Assembly: GCF_900107105.1 (NCBI RefSeq) | Contig: NZ_FNOT01000004.1 | Location: 372,001-436,000, forward strand | Length of the DNA: 64,000 bases | Reading direction: 5' to 3' | From: Geodermatophilus africanus | GTDB lineage: Bacteria; Actinomycetota; Actinomycetes; Mycobacteriales; Geodermatophilaceae | Shown: one piece after another, positions 23,659 through 32,731 of the stretch | How the letters are laid out: the number at the start of each line of letters is the position of its first letter | How positions within the stretch are numbered: the first letter of the stretch is position 1 | Notes under the pieces: model-generated | The model's database searches: none | The model's input: only the letters and a program-made list of their open reading frames with translations | What the model was told of the DNA's origin: nothing | Translations under genes and position numbers: made by a program

Positions 23659-24351
23659 ATGACACCTCCCACCGCACTCGTCACCGGGGCCTCCCGCGGC
23701 CTGGGCGCCGCCCTCGCCGAGGGGCTGAGCCGCCGCGGCTGGCGGCTCGTCGTCGACGGCCGCACGCCCGACCGGCTGGCCGTCACCGTCGCCGCGCTGC
23801 CCCGCCCGGACCTCGTCACCGCCGTCCCCGGCGACGTCACCGACCCCGCGCACCGCGCCGCCCTCGCCGCCGCTGTCGGCGACCGGCTCGACCTGCTGGT
23901 CAACAACGCTAGCGAGCTCGGCCCCACCCCGCTGCCCCGGCTGGCCGACCTCTCCCCGGCGGCTCTCGAGCGGGTGCTGGCGGTGAACACCGTCGCCCCG
24001 CTCGCCTTGGTCCAGGCGGTGCTGCCGGCGCTCGAGCGGGCCGGCGGGGTCGTGCTCGACGTCAGCAGCGACGCCGCGGTCGAGGCGTACGAGGGCTGGG
24101 GCGGGTACGGCGCGAGCAAGGCCGCGCTGGACCAGCTGACCGCCGTCCTCGCCGTCGAGCACCCGACGCTGCGGGTGTACGCCGTGGACCCCGGCGACAT
24201 GGCCACCGACATGCACCGCGCGGCCGACCCCGACGCCTCCGGGCTGCCGGAGCCGGCGTCCGTCGTCCCCGCGTTGCTGCGGCTGGTGGACGGTGCCCTG
24301 CCCAGCGGCCGCTACCGCGCCACGGAGCTGGCTGCCGAGGCCGTCCGATGA
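23659..24351 (+). CDS. Short-chain dehydrogenase/reductase, SoxR-controlled
   Basis: A 230-residue classical SDR. The cofactor motif TGASRGLG is at residues 9-16, NNAS follows at mid-protein, and the catalytic Tyr/Lys pair is in GGYGASKAALDQ. The Arg-rich DGRTPDRL after strand 2 suggests NADP(H). It is the first gene behind the SoxR box, so a quinone, flavin or redox-active metabolite is a plausible substrate by analogy with SoxR regulons of Streptomyces. The stop overlaps queA as ATGA. Confidence 0.85.
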   Translation: MTPPTALVTGASRGLGAALAEGLSRRGWRLVVDGRTPDRLAVTVAALPRPDLVTAVPGDVTDPAHRAALAAAVGDRLDLLVNNASELGPTPLPRLADLSPAALERVLAVNTVAPLALVQAVLPALERAGGVVLDVSSDAAVEAYEGWGGYGASKAALDQLTAVLAVEHPTLRVYAVDPGDMATDMHRAADPDASGLPEPASVVPALLRLVDGALPSGRYRATELAAEAVR

Positions 24352-25367
24352 GCGCCCTCGCCATGGGCGCCGAGGCGGCCGCGCCGCCGGAGCGCCGCGG
24401 CCTGGCCCGCGACCAGGTCCGGCTGATGGCGGTCCGGCCGGACGGGATCACCGAGACGACCTTCCGGGACCTGCCCGAGATGCTCGAGCCCGGCGACCTC
24501 GTCGTCGTCAACACCTCGGCGACGCTGCCCGCGCGCCTCGACGTCCGGCGGGCCGACGGCGTCCGCGCTCCGCTGCACGTCGCCACGACGCTGGACGACG
24601 GCGACTGGGTGGTGGAGCTGCGCCGTCCGGACAACGACGGCCCCGACCGCGGCGTGGAGCCCGGGACGGTGCTCGACCTGCCCGGCGGCGTCCGGCTGCG
24701 GCTGGTCGAGGGCTTCCCGGCACCGGCGCGGGCGTCGCGGCTGTGGCGGGCCCGCCCCGACCCGGCCGTCCCCGCGGTCGGGCACCTGCAGCGGCACGGC
24801 ACGCCGATCCGCTACGGCTACCTCGGTGCCGCCGTCCCGCTGGCCGACGCGCAGAACGTCTACGCCACCGAACCCGGCAGCGCGGAGAACGCCAGCGCCG
24901 GGCGGCCGTTCACCGACCGGGTGCTGGTCCGGCTGATGGCCCGCGGCGTCCCCGTCGTCCCGGTGGTGCTGCACGCCGGCGTCTCCAGCCCCGAGCTCCA
25001 CGAGCCGCCCGCGCCGGAGCGCTACCGGGTACCCGAGGTCACCGCCCGGCTCGTGAACGCGACGCGCGCGGCCGGGAGCCGGGTGGTCGCCGTGGGGACG
25101 ACGGTCACCCGCGCACTGGAGACGGCGACCGGGGAGGACGGCGTCACCCGTGCGGCCGCCGGCTGGACCGACCTGGTGCTCGGCCCCGACCGCCCGGCCC
25201 GGGTCGTCACCGGCCTGCTCACCGGGCTGCACGCGCCCGACGCCAGCCACCTGCTGCTGCTCGAGGCCGTGGCGGGCCGCGAGCCGGTCGACCGGGCCTA
25301 CGCGCGGGCCGTCACCGGCGGCTACCTGTGGCACGAGTTTGGGGACACGATGCTGTTCCTGCCGTGA
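24348..25367 (+). CDS. queA: QueA-like S-adenosylmethionine:tRNA ribosyltransferase-isomerase
   Basis: A 339-residue protein matching QueA along its length: RLMAVRPDGITETTFRDLPE, LEPGDLVVVNTSATLPARL, HLQRHGTPIRYGYL and FTDRVLVRLMARGVPVVPVV, then AVGTTVTRALETA and TGGYLWHEFGDTMLFLP. QueA makes epoxyqueuosine in tRNA anticodons. No other queuosine gene is nearby, and it is translationally coupled to a SoxR-controlled SDR, so this divergent actinobacterial form may act on something else. Confidence 0.78.
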   Translation: MSALAMGAEAAAPPERRGLARDQVRLMAVRPDGITETTFRDLPEMLEPGDLVVVNTSATLPARLDVRRADGVRAPLHVATTLDDGDWVVELRRPDNDGPDRGVEPGTVLDLPGGVRLRLVEGFPAPARASRLWRARPDPAVPAVGHLQRHGTPIRYGYLGAAVPLADAQNVYATEPGSAENASAGRPFTDRVLVRLMARGVPVVPVVLHAGVSSPELHEPPAPERYRVPEVTARLVNATRAAGSRVVAVGTTVTRALETATGEDGVTRAAAGWTDLVLGPDRPARVVTGLLTGLHAPDASHLLLLEAVAGREPVDRAYARAVTGGYLWHEFGDTMLFLP

Positions 25368-25537
25368 GGGGTGGGCCGGTGGCCGAGACCCCGGGCCGGG
25401 CCCAGGGGCCGCGCGGCGAGGTGGCCCCCGTCGTCGACAGGAGTCCCCGCGGCGGACGGCGGCGCCGCCACGACCGGGACACCCCGTCGCGTCACCGTGT
25501 TCGGGGACCGGCGTGACCCCTCTTGGTGGACCCGGCC

Positions 25538-25600
25538 GTTCCGGCCGGAACCCGCACCGAGGCCCCGTCCCGAGCCTCCGAGGGGTGAGGACGGGGTCCT
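25538..25600. terminator. Convergent terminator-like region (palindrome plus repeat-family copy)
   Basis: GTTCCGGCCGGAAC (25538-25551) is a perfect 14-base palindrome, followed by GAGCCTCCGAGGGGTGAGGA and CGGGGTCCTCTC, a copy of the GC-rich intergenic family. It separates queA from the opposing FhuF-like gene. The 235-base gap holds no convincing gene. Confidence 0.45.
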
Positions 25601-25603
25601 CTC

Positions 25604-26311
25604 TCAGCGCATCCGCTCGGCGGTGTCCTCGAGCAGGACCTGCCGCTCGGCGGCCGGCCGGCGCGGGCACGAGGTGCACAGCGGCTCGGGCGGCAGCCGG
25701 TAGAGCAGGCAGCACGACACCCGCCGGGTGAAGCGCACGCCGGCGACGTCGACGTAGCGGGGCGCCGGCAGCGGCGGGCCGACGGCGGCGGCCAGGGGCG
25801 CGGCCAGCGCGGTCACCCGCTCCTCGTCCCCGAGCGCCCGGCCCAGGGCGAGGAGCCGGTTGGCCAGCGAGTCGGTCGCGATCGCCCACAGCGGCCGCGC
25901 CCGCACCCCGCCGGCCCCGGCCACGGCGTCCACCACCGCGGCCAGGCTCTCCCGGAGCTCAGCGGCGGTGTCCGTCCCCGATGCGGACGACGTGGCGGCG
26001 ATCGGCGTGCCGCTCCCGAGCAGGGCCACGGAGGTGTCGGCCAGCCGGGCCGACAGCGGCAGCCCGGTGGCCAGCCCGGCCAGCGCCGGGGTGAGCAGCA
26101 CCGACGACGCCGAGTACCACCACACGGTGCCCAGCACCCGCCGGTCGGCGGAGGCGTACCGCGCGCCGAGCGCGGTCAGCCGGCCGGCCGTCCAGGCGGC
26201 GTCGGCGAACAGCGCAGCCGGGACGGCGGACGCCGACGGCGGCGCGAGCAGCCCGAGCGCCGCCGCACCGGGTACCCGTGCGGCCACCGCCGCCTGCACC
26301 TGTGCCGTCAC
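25604..26311 (-). CDS. FhuF-like (2Fe-2S) ferric reductase family protein
   Basis: A 235-residue protein with the FhuF C-terminal cluster motif: [20 protein letters not shown], giving the C-C-x10-C-x2-C ligand set. The N-terminal region is Ala-rich and helical, as in FhuF relatives that reduce ferric siderophores. The GTG at 26311 is chosen because the frame upstream has no protein-like composition. It is divergent from acsA. No siderophore genes are in the window, so the substrate is open. Confidence 0.78.
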   Translation of the reverse strand: MTAQVQAAVAARVPGAAALGLLAPPSASAVPAALFADAAWTAGRLTALGARYASADRRVLGTVWWYSASSVLLTPALAGLATGLPLSARLADTSVALLGSGTPIAATSSASGTDTAAELRESLAAVVDAVAGAGGVRARPLWAIATDSLANRLLALGRALGDEERVTALAAPLAAAVGPPLPAPRYVDVAGVRFTRRVSCCLLYRLPPEPLCTSCPRRPAAERQVLLEDTAERMR

Positions 26312-26428
26312 CCGGCCAGTCTGGCCGCCGGACGGGGGGGCCGGACCACGCGCCTCGCTGCGCCGGGCAGACGCAGCGCGTGGTGGGCAATACGGTGTGG
26401 TGGGGAGCACGCTGTATCGGCCGGTGCG

Positions 26429-26443
26429 GTTCCGCAGCGGAAC
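26429..26443. promoter_or_regulatory. Inverted repeat GTTCCGC-A-GCGGAAC upstream of acsA
   Basis: A perfect seven-base inverted repeat around one base, 62 bases before the acsA ATG. It could be an operator or a 5' UTR hairpin. A CRP-type TGTGA-N6-TCACA site was looked for and not seen. Confidence 0.35.
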
Positions 26444-26505
26444 GCAACCACGGCACCGGACACAGGGCAGGCGTCGACGACGACGCCGGGAGCAGGAGGA
26501 GTCGC

Positions 26506-28458
26506 ATGAGCGAGTCGACCGAGCTGGAGGGCCGCCGGTTCCCGGCGCCGGAGCAGCTGGCGGGGCAGGCCAACGTGGGTCCCGACGTCTACGAGCGGGC
26601 GGCGCAGGACCGGCTGGGCTTCTGGGCCGAGGCGGCCGAGCGGCTGACCTGGGCGCAGCGGTGGGACGAGGTCCTGGACTGGAGCAACCCGCCGTTCGCG
26701 AAGTGGTTCGTCGGCGGCAAGCTCAACGTCGCCTACAACTGCGTCGACCGGCACGTGGAGGCCGGTCACGGCGAGCAGGTCGCCTACCACTGGGAGGGCG
26801 AGCCGGGCGACACCCGCACGATCACCTACGCCCAGCTCAAGGACGAGGTCTGCAAGGCCGCGAACGCTCTGGTCGAGCTGGGCGTGCAGGCCGGCGACCG
26901 GGTGGCCATCTACATGCCGATGATCCCCGAGGCGGTCGTCGCGATGCTGGCCTGCGCCCGCATCGGCGCGGTCCACATGGTGGTGTTCGGCGGGTTCTCC
27001 TCCGACGCGCTGGCCAGCCGGATCACCGACTCCGGCGCCGTCCTGGTGGTCACCGCCGACGGCGGCTACCGGCGCGGCTCGCCGAGCGCGCTCAAGCCCG
27101 CGGTGGACGAGGCCGTCGGCCGCACCGACAGCGTCCGCAACGTGCTCGTCGTCCGGCGGACCGAGCAGGACGTGGCGTGGACCGAGGGCCGCGACCTGTG
27201 GTGGCAGGACGTCGTCGACCGGCAGTCGACCGAGCACACGGCCGAGGCCTTCGACGCCGAGCACCCGCTCTACATCATGTACACCTCCGGGACCACGGCA
27301 TCGCCGAAGGGCATCCTGCACACCAGCGGCGGCTACCTGACCCAGGTCGCCTACACGCACTGGGCGTCCTTCGACCTCAAGCCGGACACCGACGTCTTCT
27401 GGACCTCGGCCGACATCGGCTGGGTCACCGGCCACAGCTACATCGTCTACGGGCCGCTGGCCAACCGGGCCACCTCGGTCATGTACGAGGGGACGCCGGA
27501 GACTCCGCATCGCGGCCGCTGGTTCGAGCTCATCGAGAAGTACCGGGTCACGATCATGTACACGGCCCCCACGGTGATCCGCACCTTCATGAAGTGGGGC
27601 GAGGACATCCCGGCCGGGTTCGACCTGACCTCGCTGCGGCTCCTCGGCTCGGTCGGTGAGCCGATCAACCCCGAGGCCTGGCTCTGGTACCACAAGAACA
27701 TCGGCGGCGGCCGCTGCCCGATCGTGGACACCTGGTGGCAGACCGAGACCGGGGCGCACATGATCAACCCGCTGCCCGGCGTCACCAGCCTCAAGCCCGG
27801 GTCGGCGCAGACGCCGTTCCCCGGCATCTCGGCCAAGGTCGTCGACGACGAGGGCAACGAGCTCGGCGACGACACCACCGGCCTGCTGGTCCTCACCGAG
27901 CCGTGGCCGTCGATGCTGCGCACCATCTGGGGCGACGACGACCGGTACGTCGACACCTACTGGTCCCGGTTCGGCAAGCAGGTCTACTTCGCCGGGGACG
28001 GCGCCAAGAAGGACGCCGACGGCGACATCTGGCTGCTCGGCCGGGTGGACGACGTCATGAACGTCTCCGGCCACCGCATCTCCACCACCGAGGTCGAGTC
28101 CTCGCTGGTGGCGCACCCGGCGGTGGCCGAGGCGGCGGTCGTCGGCGCCAGCGACCCCACCACCGGGCAGGGGATCGTAGCCTTCGTCATCCTGCGCGGG
28201 AGCGCCGAGGACTCCGGCGACGACCTGGTCAAGGAGCTGCGCCAGCACGTGCGCAAGGACATCGGCCCGATCGCCAGCCCCCGGCAGATCATGGTCGTGC
28301 AGGAGCTGCCCAAGACCCGCTCGGGCAAGATCATGCGGCGGCTGCTGCGCGACATCGCGGAGAACCGCGAGCTCGGTGACGTCACGACCCTCACCGACTC
28401 GTCGGTAATGGGCCTGATCAAGGACAAGCTGCCGGCCGGCTCGTCCTCCGACGACTGA
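26506..28458 (+). CDS. acsA: Acetyl-CoA synthetase
   Basis: A 650-residue AMP-forming acetate-CoA ligase, the usual length. The P-loop [14 protein letters not shown], the acetate-pocket [12 protein letters not shown], the hinge [20 protein letters not shown] and [14 protein letters not shown], and the C-terminal [10 protein letters not shown] with the acetylatable lysine are all intact. It activates acetate, and lysine acetylation is the usual control. ATG with AGGAGGA six to ten bases upstream. It is the first gene of the block in the same order as M. tuberculosis Rv3667-Rv3683. Confidence 0.96.
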   Translation: MSESTELEGRRFPAPEQLAGQANVGPDVYERAAQDRLGFWAEAAERLTWAQRWDEVLDWSNPPFAKWFVGGKLNVAYNCVDRHVEAGHGEQVAYHWEGEPGDTRTITYAQLKDEVCKAANALVELGVQAGDRVAIYMPMIPEAVVAMLACARIGAVHMVVFGGFSSDALASRITDSGAVLVVTADGGYRRGSPSALKPAVDEAVGRTDSVRNVLVVRRTEQDVAWTEGRDLWWQDVVDRQSTEHTAEAFDAEHPLYIMYTSGTTASPKGILHTSGGYLTQVAYTHWASFDLKPDTDVFWTSADIGWVTGHSYIVYGPLANRATSVMYEGTPETPHRGRWFELIEKYRVTIMYTAPTVIRTFMKWGEDIPAGFDLTSLRLLGSVGEPINPEAWLWYHKNIGGGRCPIVDTWWQTETGAHMINPLPGVTSLKPGSAQTPFPGISAKVVDDEGNELGDDTTGLLVLTEPWPSMLRTIWGDDDRYVDTYWSRFGKQVYFAGDGAKKDADGDIWLLGRVDDVMNVSGHRISTTEVESSLVAHPAVAEAAVVGASDPTTGQGIVAFVILRGSAEDSGDDLVKELRQHVRKDIGPIASPRQIMVVQELPKTRSGKIMRRLLRDIAENRELGDVTTLTDSSVMGLIKDKLPAGSSSDD

Positions 28459-28496
28459 AAGCCGGCAAGGGGGCCGTCAGGGCTCGGCGCGGGCCC

Positions 28497-28549
28497 CTGG
28501 AGCGTGGCCGCTCCAGCACGTCACCAGGGGCCGTTCCAGTTACGTCACC
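28497..28549. repeat. Hairpin and two copies of a GGCCGTTCCAGCACGTCACC-type repeat
   Basis: CTGGAGC/GCTCCAG (28497-28516) forms a seven-base stem downstream of acsA. Units GGCCGCTCCAGCACGTCACC (28506) and GGCCGTTCCAGTTACGTCACC (28529) are inverted relatives of three tandem units at 30138-30250. Confidence 0.55.
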
Positions 28550-28692
28550 GAGGGCCGCCGCCCCGGTCTCCCGCGCTGGTGCGCGGGAGGCCGGGGCGCG
28601 CGACCGGTGATCATGGGGCACGATTCCCCCAGGTGGGTCCGCTCGCGAAGGGCGACCCGGTGTCCGCCCGTCGTCCTCAGGAGGTGCCCCTC

Positions 28693-29199
28693 GTGGCCCA
28701 CAGCGCACCGTCGAGCCCGTCCGGGGCACGGACCAGCAGCCGCCCGGAGGAGCCCTCCGTCGGCGCCCTGGTGCAAAGCGCCATGGCCGACGTCTCGACG
28801 CTCATCCGCAGCGAGATCGAACTGGCCAAGGCCGAGGTCGGGAAGTCGGCGAAGAAGGCCGGCATCGGCGCCGGCGCCTTCGGAGCCGCGGGGGCCTTGC
28901 TCTTCTTCTCCGGCATCTTCCTGTTCGTCACCATCGCCGAGTTCCTCACCTGGCTCGGCCTGATCCGATGGATCTCCTACCTGCTGGTCTGGCTGCTGCT
29001 GGTGGTCCTCGCCGGCATCGCCGCGCTCGTCGGCCGCGGGCAGCTCAAGAAGATCGAGAAGCCCGAGCGCACGCTGGAGACGCTGCGCGACCTGCCCGAG
29101 GTCATGCACCGCGAGGCCCCCGGCCAGCGTCGCCGCGAGGTGCCGACGGTGACCAACGGCCGGGTGCAGCTGCGCGGTAGCGAGAACTACACCGTCTGA
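28693..29199 (+). CDS. Phage holin-like membrane protein (Rv3669-type position)
   Basis: A 168-residue protein. A disordered N-terminus is followed by an amphipathic helix (SVGALVQSAMADVSTLIRSE) and two membrane helices (FGAAGALLFFSGIFLFVTIA; ISYLLVWLLLVVLAGIAALV), then a charged cytoplasmic tail. This matches the actinobacterial holin-superfamily/DUF1469 plan. It holds the position of Rv3669 between acs and ephE. GTG 28693 is preferred over GTG 28660 because CAGGAGGTG lies seven bases upstream. Function unknown. Confidence 0.75.
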   Translation: MAHSAPSSPSGARTSSRPEEPSVGALVQSAMADVSTLIRSEIELAKAEVGKSAKKAGIGAGAFGAAGALLFFSGIFLFVTIAEFLTWLGLIRWISYLLVWLLLVVLAGIAALVGRGQLKKIEKPERTLETLRDLPEVMHREAPGQRRREVPTVTNGRVQLRGSENYTV

Positions 29200-29219
29200 C
29201 CGGGCGCGTCGCGCCCCCG

Positions 29220-30143
29220 GTGGGCACCTCCGACGAGCGGCCGGACGCCACCAGCGTTCTGCTGCCCGGGCCCTGGACCCACCGCGACCTGTCGGCCAAC
29301 GGCGTCCGGCTGCACGTCGCCGAGGCCGGCGAGGGCCCGTTGGTGCTGCTGCTGCACGGCTTCCCCGAGTTCTGGTGGGCCTGGCGGTCGCAGCTGCCGG
29401 CGCTGGCCGCGGCCGGCTTCCGTGCCGTCGCGCCCGACCTGCGCGGCTACGGGGGCAGCGACAAGCCGCCGCGCGGCTACGACCTGCCGACGGCGGCCGC
29501 CGACGTCGCCGCACTGGTCCGCGCGCTCGGCGAGCAGGACTCCGTCGTCGTCGGCCACGACTGGGGCGGGCTGGTGGCCTGGACGATGGCCGCGCTGCAC
29601 CCGCGCAGCGTCCGCCGGCTGGCCGTGCTCTCCATGGCGCATCCCCGGCAGCTGCGCGCCGCGCTGCAGGACGGCGCCCAGCGGCGCGCGCTGCGCCACA
29701 TCCTGGGCTTCCAGCTGCCCCGGCTGCCGGAGCGCCGGCTGACCCGCGCCGACGACGACCCGGTGGCCGAGCTGATGCGCCGCTGGGCCGGACCGGACTG
29801 GACCGCCACCGCGGGCTTCGCCGAGGCGGTGTCCCGCTACCGCTCGGCCGCCCGCATCCCGCAGGCCGCCTACGGCTCGATGGAGTACTTCCGCTGGGCC
29901 GGCCGCTCCCAGCTGCGCCCCGACGGACTGCGCTACGCCCGCCGGATGGCCGCTCCGGTCACCGCGCCGACCCTGCAGCTGCACGGCGTCCTCGACCCCT
30001 GCGTGCTGCCGTCGTCGGCCCGCGGGTCGGGCCGCTACGTCGCCGGGGCCTACGAGTGGCGGGAGCTGCCGGGCGTCGGGCACTTCCCGCACGAGGAGGT
30101 CCCCGAGGAGGTCAACGCGGCGCTGACCGCCTGGGCCCGGTGA
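29220..30143 (+). CDS. Alpha/beta hydrolase, epoxide hydrolase type (EphE position)
   Basis: A 307-residue alpha/beta hydrolase. HGFPEFWWAWRSQLPAL is the oxyanion-hole loop of epoxide hydrolases, GHDWGGLVAW holds the nucleophile Asp, and GVLDPC and GVGHFPHEE supply the acid and catalytic His. Two lid tyrosines are plausible but not certain. It corresponds in order to Rv3670 (ephE). The start is GTG, 20 bases after the holin-like gene, so the two may be co-transcribed. Substrate unknown. Confidence 0.85.
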   Translation: MGTSDERPDATSVLLPGPWTHRDLSANGVRLHVAEAGEGPLVLLLHGFPEFWWAWRSQLPALAAAGFRAVAPDLRGYGGSDKPPRGYDLPTAAADVAALVRALGEQDSVVVGHDWGGLVAWTMAALHPRSVRRLAVLSMAHPRQLRAALQDGAQRRALRHILGFQLPRLPERRLTRADDDPVAELMRRWAGPDWTATAGFAEAVSRYRSAARIPQAAYGSMEYFRWAGRSQLRPDGLRYARRMAAPVTAPTLQLHGVLDPCVLPSSARGSGRYVAGAYEWRELPGVGHFPHEEVPEEVNAALTAWAR

Positions 30144-30310
30144 CGGACTGGAACGGCCCCCTGCAGGGTCCCGCCGCGAGCCAGGTGAGGTGCTGGAACG
30201 GCCACCCTCCCGGGCCCCGTGCCGAGCCCGGTGACGTGCTGGAACGGCGTCCCTGCAGGGTCCCGCCGCGAGCCTGCGAGCGGTGGGGGGCAGGGGGGTC
30301 CTTCAAGGGG
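30138..30310. repeat. Three tandem 42-47 bp units of the GC-rich intergenic family
   Basis: Units start with CCGGTGACGG, CCAGGTGAGG and CCCGGTGACG (30138, 30180, 30227) and each continues GTGCTGGAACGGC-like, then CCCTGCAGGGTCCCGCCGCG (units 1 and 3). The last unit extends to AGCCTGCGAGCGGTGGGGGG and GGGGGGTCCTTC. It lies between the ephE-like gene and the convergent marP. Confidence 0.7.
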
Positions 30311-30324
30311 GGCAGGGAGGTCCT

Positions 30325-31506
30325 TCATTCGCAGGTGCCCGTCGGCACCGCGGACGAGGAGGCCTGACCGGTCACGGCGGCGTCCTCGACCTGGGCGTAG
30401 GTGAGGGCGTAGCCGGTGAGCGGGTCGTCGATGGCCGAGGCGAAGACGACGCCGAGCACCTGGCCCTCGGGGTCGAACAGCGGGCCGCCGGAGTTGCCGG
30501 CGCGCACCTCGCCGTAGAGCGCGTACACGTCGCGGACGACGGTCTGCTCGTTGCGGAAGTCGGGGCCGCTGATGTCGGTGCGGTCGCGCACCCGCGCCGG
30601 CCCGACGAACAGCCCGCCGCCACCGGGGTAGCCCATGATGATCGCGCTGTCGCCGGACTCGGCCGGCCCCGACGAGAAGCCCAGCGGGACCTGCGGCAGC
30701 CCGGGGACGGCCAGCACCGCGACGTCGGTGTCCTCGTCGACGTACACCGGGACGGCCTCGTACTCCTCGCCCTCCGCGGCCACGACCGGGTCGGTGACGC
30801 CGGCGAGCACGTGCGCGTTGGTCATCACCCGCTCCCGGGCGTAGACGAAGCCGGAGCCGTCGATCTGCCGGGAGCACGACGGCGCGACCCCGCTGATCTG
30901 CACGACCGACCCCGCCACGTCCTCCACGACCTCGCTGGACCGCAGCGCCTCGTCCGGCGGCGCGACGTCCGGGACCTGCGTGGGCGTCAGCGGGTCTAGG
31001 ACGTCGGGCAGCCCGTTGCGGTCGATCGCCTCCCGCAGCGAGTCGTACACCCCGCGGACGCCGGCCGGGACGGTGCGGTCGACCGCCTGCACCAGCGCCG
31101 ACTGCTTCACCTGGCTGGACACCTGCGGGAACGGCGCGTTGGCCAGCGGGGTCGCCACCATCCAGGCGACCAGCAGCACCGCGACCGCCGACAGCACCGC
31201 CCCGGCCACCGAGTCGACGATCTCGGCCGGCTGCCACGTCACGCGGCGGCGCACCGCCCGGCCGACCGCGCCGGCGAGCACCTGCCCGAGCAGCGCCGCG
31301 GCGAGGACGACCACCAGCGCCGCGAACACCCGCGTGGTCGCCGTCCCGTCGAGTCGGTCCGCCACCGGCCGGGACAGCTGGGCACCGAGGACCGCGCCGC
31401 CGAAGAAGCCGAAGAAGGAGGTGGCCGAGACGATGACGCCCTGCCGGAAGCCCGAGAAGGCGAAGACGAGCGCCAGGCCGATGAGGATGAGGTCGACGAT
31501 CGACAT
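30325..31506 (-). CDS. marP: MarP-type membrane serine protease
   Basis: A 393-residue protein: four N-terminal helices of the colicin-V-production type (to about residue 160), then a periplasmic trypsin fold with His (MTNAHVLAG), Asp (DTDVAVLAV) and Ser (VRAGNSGGPLF). Cysteines in PSCSRQIDG and the terminal TGTCE can form the regulatory disulfide known from M. tuberculosis MarP, which protects against acid and oxidative stress. ATG 31506 has GGGTGAG upstream; GTG 31518, overlapping the preceding stop, is the alternative. Confidence 0.9.
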   Translation of the reverse strand: MSIVDLILIGLALVFAFSGFRQGVIVSATSFFGFFGGAVLGAQLSRPVADRLDGTATTRVFAALVVVLAAALLGQVLAGAVGRAVRRRVTWQPAEIVDSVAGAVLSAVAVLLVAWMVATPLANAPFPQVSSQVKQSALVQAVDRTVPAGVRGVYDSLREAIDRNGLPDVLDPLTPTQVPDVAPPDEALRSSEVVEDVAGSVVQISGVAPSCSRQIDGSGFVYARERVMTNAHVLAGVTDPVVAAEGEEYEAVPVYVDEDTDVAVLAVPGLPQVPLGFSSGPAESGDSAIIMGYPGGGGLFVGPARVRDRTDISGPDFRNEQTVVRDVYALYGEVRAGNSGGPLFDPEGQVLGVVFASAIDDPLTGYALTYAQVEDAAVTGQASSSAVPTGTCE

Positions 31507-31514
31507 GCCGGTGC

Positions 31515-31955
31515 TCACCCGCTGACCGTCATGGTGCCGTACTGCTGCAGCTGGGTGTGGAAGCTGCACTCGAAGCCGTACTCACCGGGCGTGGTCACGC
31601 TGAACTCGACGGTGCGGCTCTCCCCCGGCGTCAGCAGCGGGATCTCCGGGTCGATCGGCGCGGGGCCGTCGCCGGGGGTGAAGCGGAAGTTGTGGGTCAT
31701 CTGCTCGGCGACGTTCACCACGGTCAGCCGCACCTCGCCCGGCGCCACCGTGAAGGTGCTCGGGGTGAAGACGTAGTCGTCCTGCGTCTGCAGGGTGACC
31801 TCCTGGACGCCGTCGGGCGCGGTCGTGACCGTGCCGAGCGCCGGCCCGGACGACGGGGCCGGCTCCTGCCCGGCCGTCTCCCCGCCGCTGCAGCCGGTGA
31901 GGACCGTGGCGACAAGCACCCCCCCGGCGAGCAGCGCCCGGCCGCGTCGCGACAT
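31515..31955 (-). CDS. Cupredoxin-like lipoprotein
   Basis: A 146-residue secreted protein with a lipoprotein signal (LVATVLTGC lipobox, Cys near 22). The mature part is a cupredoxin fold: YVFTPSTFTVAPGEVRLTVV, MTHNFRF, PGEYGFECSFHTQLQQYGTM. The His in THNF and the Cys/His/Met pattern at the C-terminus fit a type I copper site. It sits between marP and the NUDIX gene and is not part of the mycobacterial gene order I know. ATG 31955 has GAGGGGG upstream. Confidence 0.82.
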   Translation of the reverse strand: MSRRGRALLAGGVLVATVLTGCSGGETAGQEPAPSSGPALGTVTTAPDGVQEVTLQTQDDYVFTPSTFTVAPGEVRLTVVNVAEQMTHNFRFTPGDGPAPIDPEIPLLTPGESRTVEFSVTTPGEYGFECSFHTQLQQYGTMTVSG

Positions 31956-31966
31956 CCCCAGCCCCC

Positions 31967-32731
31967 TCATCGCGGGGGAACGGTACTTGCCGGGGGGCCG
32001 TCGGCCGCGGGGTCGGCGACCGTCGGCGCGGCGGCGTCCTCGTCCTCCACCGGGTCGAGGGTCCCGGGCAGCTGGGGGCGCCGGGCGCCGAGTGCCGGCA
32101 GCGGCCGGACGTCGGCCGGGTCCCACGGCCGGGCCAGCCCGGCGGCCTCGAGGATGGCGTCGAGCAGCCCGCCGGTGAAGCCCCAGACCACCATGCCGGC
32201 GACGCCGAAGGCCGGGCCGACGTAGCCCGACGGGTGCCGGATGCGGAAGCGGTTGGCCGGGTCGGCGAGGTCGGCCAGCGGCACCCGCGCCACCCGGGCC
32301 ACCTCGCGCGGGTCGCCGACCGTGACCTCGCGCGGGTCGTCCCACCAGCCCACGACCGGCACCACGAGGTTGTCGGAGGGGCCGAGGAAGAGCTCCGGCA
32401 GCGTGGCCAGCACGCGGACGCCGTCGGGGTCGATGCCGGCCTCCTCCTCGGCCTCCCGGAGCGCGGTGCCGACCGGGTAGTCGTCGCCGGGGTCGGCGCC
32501 GCCGCCGGGGAAGGCGGGCTGACCGGCGTGGGTGCGCAGGTGGGCGGACTTCTCGATGAGCAGCACGTCGGCGCCGCGCGGGCCCTCGCCGAAGAGGATG
32601 AGCACGGCCGAGCGCCGGGCGGTCGCCGTCGGCCGGGGCATCCGGTGGCGCAGCGGCAGGTCGTCGCCCGCGGCGAGCAGCCGGCGCAGGTACCCCGGCA
32701 GGGCGGGGTCGGCCGCGGGCGTGCCGGTCAC
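31967..32731 (-). CDS. NUDIX hydrolase, CoA pyrophosphatase type
   Basis: A 254-residue NUDIX protein. The Nudix box runs from GGGADPGDDYPVGTALREAEEEAGI, here split as GGGADPGDDYPVGTALR and REAEEEAGI, preceded by the CoA-hydrolase-type LLIEKSAHLRTHAGQPAFPG. It probably cleaves CoA or related dinucleotides. Residues after about 205 are an acidic, Pro/Ala-rich tail. It matches Rv3672c in order. GTG start overlapping the TlpA stop as GTGA. Confidence 0.85.
   Translation of the reverse strand: MTGTPAADPALPGYLRRLLAAGDDLPLRHRMPRPTATARRSAVLILFGEGPRGADVLLIEKSAHLRTHAGQPAFPGGGADPGDDYPVGTALREAEEEAGIDPDGVRVLATLPELFLGPSDNLVVPVVGWWDDPREVTVGDPREVARVARVPLADLADPANRFRIRHPSGYVGPAFGVAGMVVWGFTGGLLDAILEAAGLARPWDPADVRPLPALGARRPQLPGTLDPVEDEDAAAPTVADPAADGPPASTVPPR

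Noticed and set aside
25380..25516. Possible 45-codon gene after queA
   Set aside because: Arg/Gly-rich translation, no ribosome binding site, and it overlaps terminator-like repeats.
26330..26505. CRP-type operator before acsA, expected from mycobacterial regulation
   Set aside because: No TGTGA-N6-TCACA-like site could be found in the gap.
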